Shown here in pieces: positions 60,933 through 64,000 of a stretch of DNA of 64,000 nucleotides. The translations under genes and the position numbers were made by a program. The notes beneath the pieces were generated by a model. It was not told the DNA's origin. It ran no database searches and saw nothing but the letters and a program-made list of their open reading frames with translations. Position 1 is the first letter of the stretch. Each line of letters starts with the position of its first letter. Location: assembly GCA_947494565.1 (NCBI GenBank), contig CANLVG010000010.1, positions 62,001 to 126,000 on the forward strand. Direction: 5' to 3'. Source of the DNA: an uncultured Flavobacteriaceae bacterium (lineage in GTDB: Bacteria > Bacteroidota > Bacteroidia > Flavobacteriales > Flavobacteriaceae).

Positions 60933-61022
60933 TTCGCTCTTCGCTGTGCGCTTTACGTTTTACGTTTTGCGCTTACTACTAATTATAGTTGCGGTTAACT
61001 GCTCATTGTCAACTGTTAATCG
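60933..61022. repeat. 7-bp-period repeat arrays H4
   Basis: Six contiguous heptamers TTCGCTC, TTCGCTG, TGCGCTT, TACGTTT, TACGTTT, TGCGCTT (60933-60974), then TTAACTG, CTCATTG, TCAACTG, TTAATCG (60995-61022), ending five bases before the stop codon of the acyl-CoA dehydrogenase gene. Confidence 0.85.
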
Positions 61023-61026
61023 AACA

Positions 61027-62247
61027 TTAACTCTTTCCGCTATATCTCTTAATCACATTCTTTCCTAACTGACTCATATGAACCTCATCGGGGCCATCTG
61101 CCAATCGAAGCATTCTACCAGCCGCAAAGAAATGCGCCAAAGGGGTATCGCCACAAACTCCTAGACCGCCCAATATTTGAATGGCTTTGTCCACTACCCG
61201 CAAGGTCATCTTAGGAGTCACAATCTTGATCATGGCAATTAAATCCTTTGCTTCTTTGTTTCCCAATCGATCCATTTTATCCGCTGCGGACAGGACCAAC
61301 AAGCGTGTTTGTTCAATGTCACAGGCCGAACTGGCAATGGCCTGACGTACACTACTGTAGGTATCCAATGTTCTACCAAAAGGTTTACGACCTGTGGTAC
61401 GTTCGGCCATAATTTCCAACGACCGTTGGGCCATACCGATCAGCCGCATGCAATGATGAATTCTACCCGGACCTAAGCGCCCTTGGGCAATAGCGAAGCC
61501 TTGTCCTTCACCGACCAAAAGGTTCTCTTTAGGTACGCGTACATTGTCCAGTTTTATTTCCGCATGTCCCTCTGGGGAGTCGGTATATCCGAAAACGGTC
61601 AAGGGCCTTACGATTTCAAGACCCGGCGTATCCATAGGTACCAAAATCATACTTTGTTGTAGGTGTCGTGGGGCGTCGAAATCCGTTTTGCCCATCACAA
61701 TGGCTATCTTGCAATTCGGGTCCATCGCCCCAGAAGACCACCATTTTCTTCCATTAATGACATAGGCATCGCCGTCGGCCTTGATAGAAGTTTCAATATT
61801 CGTCGCATCGGAAGAAGCAACTTCAGGTTCCGTCATTAAAAAGGCGGAACGAATGGTTCCGTTCATTAAGGGCTTGCCCCATTTTTCTTGCTGCTTTGGA
61901 GTGCCGTATTTAGCCAACACTTCCATATTGCCCGTATCAGGTGCGCTACAATTAAAAATCTCGGAGGACCACAATATCCGGCCCATAATTTCAGCGAGGG
62001 GCGCATATTCCAAATTCGTCAAACCCGGACTCAAATCACCGTAGCTTTTGGGAAGAAACAAATTCCAAAGTCCGGCTTCCTTTGCCTCTTTTTTTAGGGT
62101 TTCTAGACCAGGCCATCTTTTCCAGGCGTTATCATGATTGCCGTGGAATGCTTCCACTTCCTTTTCGACTGGCGCAACGTGTTCCGTGATAAACTTCTTG
62201 AGTTTTTCTTGATAGAACAGGGATTTTTCGCTGTATTGGAAATTCAT
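61027..62247 (-). CDS. Acyl-CoA dehydrogenase, ACAD10/11-like
   Basis: A 406-residue FAD enzyme: N-terminal helical domain, [20 protein letters not shown] (FAD/substrate strand), [60 protein letters not shown] and the end [20 protein letters not shown] with LADGPDEVH instead of the usual EGTxEV. This ending and WWSSGAMDP are typical of the ACAD10/11 branch. It precedes the APH-family kinase, 131 nt away through a repeat array. Expected to dehydrogenate or isomerise acyl-CoA from hydroxy acids. Confidence 0.92.
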   Translation of the reverse strand: MNFQYSEKSLFYQEKLKKFITEHVAPVEKEVEAFHGNHDNAWKRWPGLETLKKEAKEAGLWNLFLPKSYGDLSPGLTNLEYAPLAEIMGRILWSSEIFNCSAPDTGNMEVLAKYGTPKQQEKWGKPLMNGTIRSAFLMTEPEVASSDATNIETSIKADGDAYVINGRKWWSSGAMDPNCKIAIVMGKTDFDAPRHLQQSMILVPMDTPGLEIVRPLTVFGYTDSPEGHAEIKLDNVRVPKENLLVGEGQGFAIAQGRLGPGRIHHCMRLIGMAQRSLEIMAERTTGRKPFGRTLDTYSSVRQAIASSACDIEQTRLLVLSAADKMDRLGNKEAKDLIAMIKIVTPKMTLRVVDKAIQILGGLGVCGDTPLAHFFAAGRMLRLADGPDEVHMSQLGKNVIKRYSGKS

Positions 62248-62372
62248 GGATTACTTATTGATGGTTGGGTGTTAAATAAACTATATACTTCAAACTTCTT
62301 TCTTCTTATTATTTTCTGTGTGGCTCCTCATTATTTTGCTTTTTACGTCTTCCGTATTGCTCAATACCCAGT

Positions 62373-63143
62373 CTATCCCGAAATCAAATATCCGCCGTCC
62401 GCGGCATATACGCCTCCTGTCATGTATGATCCGGCATCGGAGGCCAAAAGCATGACCACTCCCGCCATTTCATCGGGGTGGGCCATTCGGCTCAATGGTA
62501 CCATTTGCTCGTAACCCGCAACCAGCTTCTCGTTGGACCACAAACTTTCGCTGAATTTCGTTTTGATGAGTCCCGGACAAACGGCATTGGCTCGAATCCC
62601 ATACCTGCCCCATTCTTTTGCCTGGTTCTTGGTCAACATAATCATCGCGGATTTCGTCATACTGTACAGTCCCAATCGAAAACCGGGGTGAACACCTTCT
62701 ACCGACGATATATTGATAATACTACCTCCGCCCTGTGCTTTCATATAAGGCTGCACTAGATTGGAAAGTAACCATGGTGCTTTTACATTGATTGCCATAA
62801 TCTTATCGAATACCTCCTCACCTGTTGCTTCAAGAGGACCATAAAAGGGGTTGATGGCAGCGTTATTCACCAAAATATCGATGCGCCCAAAAGCTTCCGA
62901 AGTTTTTGTCACCAATGTCTTGCGTTGATCGTCATCTCCGATATGGCAAGCGATTCCTATGGCTTCCAAACCCGCTTCCTTAAATTCTTCCGCCACTGCA
63001 TCTACGGCCTCTTGCTTTCTAGAACTGACGACCACTTTAGCGCCGTTCTCCGCCAAACCACGGGCAATCGATTTCCCGATACCCTTACTTGACCCAGTCA
63101 CTATGGCAACTTTTCCGGTCAGGTCGAATTTTTGTTTTATCAT
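62373..63143 (-). CDS. Short-chain dehydrogenase/reductase
   Basis: A 256-residue SDR: VTGSSKGIGKSIARGL, then VVSSRKQEAVDAVAEEF (Arg after the second strand favours NADP), NNAAINPFYGPLEATGEE, catalytic SSVEGVHPGFRLGLYSMTKS (Tyr-x-x-x-Lys) and TGGVYAADGGYLISG. Third SDR in the cluster. The intergenic stretch to the acyl-CoA dehydrogenase (62248-62372) has only weak 7-bp periodicity. Confidence 0.9.
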   Translation of the reverse strand: MIKQKFDLTGKVAIVTGSSKGIGKSIARGLAENGAKVVVSSRKQEAVDAVAEEFKEAGLEAIGIACHIGDDDQRKTLVTKTSEAFGRIDILVNNAAINPFYGPLEATGEEVFDKIMAINVKAPWLLSNLVQPYMKAQGGGSIINISSVEGVHPGFRLGLYSMTKSAMIMLTKNQAKEWGRYGIRANAVCPGLIKTKFSESLWSNEKLVAGYEQMVPLSRMAHPDEMAGVVMLLASDAGSYMTGGVYAADGGYLISG

Positions 63144-63189
63144 AGGTACACTCTTTCTATTTATTGCTCTGAATCCCTTCCTTTAAACT

Positions 63190-63571
63190 TCGTGCCGTAC
63201 GCCGTATGTTACAGGCTTTAGGTTCACTGGTACAAATTCCAAAAATCAAATTCCAAATTCCAAATCTCAAACTTCATGACTTACGCTGCATTTCATTCGC
63301 TTTTCGTCTCGCACCTCGCTATACGCTATACGCTATACGTTTAAGATATATACTTTTTGCCAACTGTTAACTGCTCATTGTCCACTGGTATAAATTCCAA
63401 AAATAAAATTCCAAATTCCAAACTTCTTGACTTGCGCTATACATCATTTGCTTTTCGTCTCACGCCTCACGCTATACGCTAAAAATATATACTTTTTACT
63501 GCCAACTGTTAACTGCTCATTGTCCACTGCCTACTGCTAACTGCTAACTCTTAATTGACAATGCCTCACTG
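63190..63571. repeat. Repeat-filled intergenic region H5 with a tandem duplication of about 150 bp
   Basis: The whole 432-bp gap is low-complexity DNA with 7-bp period. Two imperfect copies, 63224-63382 and 63383-63524, each contain an AATTCCA-type part, a CTTTTCGTCTC then GCTATAC-type part, a TATATACTTTTT spacer and an AACTG-type part. Ten contiguous heptamers from CCAACTG (63502) to CTCACTG (63571) close the array just before the stop codon of the partial gene. No reading frame or RNA gene is supported. Confidence 0.88.
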
Positions 63572-63575
63572 CCTC

Positions 63576-64000
63576 TCATTTAAAGATCTTTTCATACGTA
63601 TTCAAGGTCAATGCTTGGTTATCCATAAGAACTTCTGCCAATCCTGTGGTTTTTGGCAATTCATATTTGAAGTAGAACTGCATTGTATGAATTTTACTTT
63701 CATAGAAATCCTTGTCAAAAGTCTTGTCTCCGGTCAGTAGCGCATTTTGTGCAACGATTCCGACTTCCAACCAGAGCCAGCTGATGACAATCGTACTGAA
63801 AAATTCCATAAAGGGGGTTGCATCTGCCAAAAAGCGTTGATAGTCCCCTTTCATAGCGTAGCCCATCAACGATTGTAGTACGCCTTGTGTCAACTCCAGT
63901 TTCGTCCCGAGTTTCTGCGCATATGGTTTTAGGGACTCATGTGCCATTGCCGCCTGTATGGTACCCTGGATTTCCTTGGATAGCAACTGTAACGCCTTTC
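63576..64000 (-). CDS. Acyl-CoA dehydrogenase, C-terminal part (cut by window edge)
   Basis: An open frame from the right edge to TGA 63576; the codons at the edge (KALQLLSKEIQG) are in frame without a start, so the gene begins beyond 64000. The visible 141 residues are helical: AHESLKPYAQKLGTKLELTQ, GYAMKGDYQRFLADATPFME, WLWLEVGIVAQNALLTGDKT, FDKDFYESKIHTMQFYFKYE. This matches the C-terminal extension of long (about 600-residue) acyl-CoA dehydrogenases of the FadE/DmdC type. Probably the upstream member of the acyl-CoA cluster. Confidence 0.8.
   Translation of the reverse strand, partial: KALQLLSKEIQGTIQAAMAHESLKPYAQKLGTKLELTQGVLQSLMGYAMKGDYQRFLADATPFMEFFSTIVISWLWLEVGIVAQNALLTGDKTFDKDFYESKIHTMQFYFKYELPKTTGLAEVLMDNQALTLNTYEKIFK

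Noticed and set aside
55265-63571. Possible CRISPR arrays in the acyl-CoA cluster
   Set aside because: The repeats are contiguous 7-bp units without unique spacers, and no cas genes are present.

Overview
The window looks like chromosomal DNA of a marine member of the Flavobacteriaceae (Bacteroidetes). The evidence is the low GC content, few Shine-Dalgarno sequences, a textbook Bacteroidetes promoter (TTTG-N19-TATATTTG) in front of the tRNA gene, and several Bacteroidetes-typical families: type III glutamine synthetase, the Bacteroidetes form of PurM, carboxypeptidase-regulatory-like surface proteins, M56/BlaI pairs, and DUF5916, DUF4266 and DUF3570 proteins. No rRNA, CRISPR array, insertion sequence or phage was seen.

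Layout. 1-2.6 kb: a redox/flavinylation operon (Rieske lipoprotein, thioredoxin, ApbE, DUF4266, start of DUF3570). 2.7-3.8 kb: purM. 3.9-10.5 kb: a curli (functional amyloid) operon with a very long curlin, a minor curlin, CsgE fused to a CsgC/CsgH-like domain, CsgF, CsgG with an added C-terminal beta-barrel-like region, and a beta-propeller lipoprotein. 10.9-14.3 kb: two divergent glutamine synthetases (GSIII and GSII type). 14.4-22.0 kb: four tandem paralogues of an uncharacterised secreted family, a deletion remnant of a fifth, and a Ca/Na antiporter upstream. 22.2-24.2 kb: a BlaI/M56 sensor pair behind a near-perfect operator. 24.5-26.9 kb: a 20-residue hydrophobic peptide with its own terminator, a band-7 protein, a 53-residue protein, apt and tRNA-Arg(ACG).

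27.2-39.9 kb is a stress/envelope island: cardiolipin synthase, several small membrane or lipoproteins (DUF1328, YtxH, holin-like), a PA2169-type four-helix protein, Dps, MscS, a lipocalin-like lipoprotein, a hydrophilic peptide, four paralogous AraC regulators and an SRAP-like protein that has lost its catalytic residues. Many of these genes share a two-box upstream element with a fixed 20-nt spacer (GTTAA-type box at -33, A..TTTG box at -7). This looks like a regulon and is the most interesting regulatory signal in the window.

40.5-52 kb holds miscellaneous genes: an SGNH hydrolase, DUF5694, a LytTR two-component pair, a membrane AraC regulator, a retropepsin-like protease, GNAT, DUF5916, a four-gene DinB/DUF1272 operon and a divergent Lrp regulator with a 16-bp inverted repeat between them. 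52.1-64 kb is a run of twelve same-strand genes for acyl-CoA metabolism (ligase, MaoC, three SDRs, two MDR reductases, DUF4442, enoyl-CoA hydratase, APH-family kinase, acyl-CoA dehydrogenases). The gaps between these genes are filled with arrays of 7-bp-period repeats, and the largest gap carries a tandem duplication of about 150 bp.
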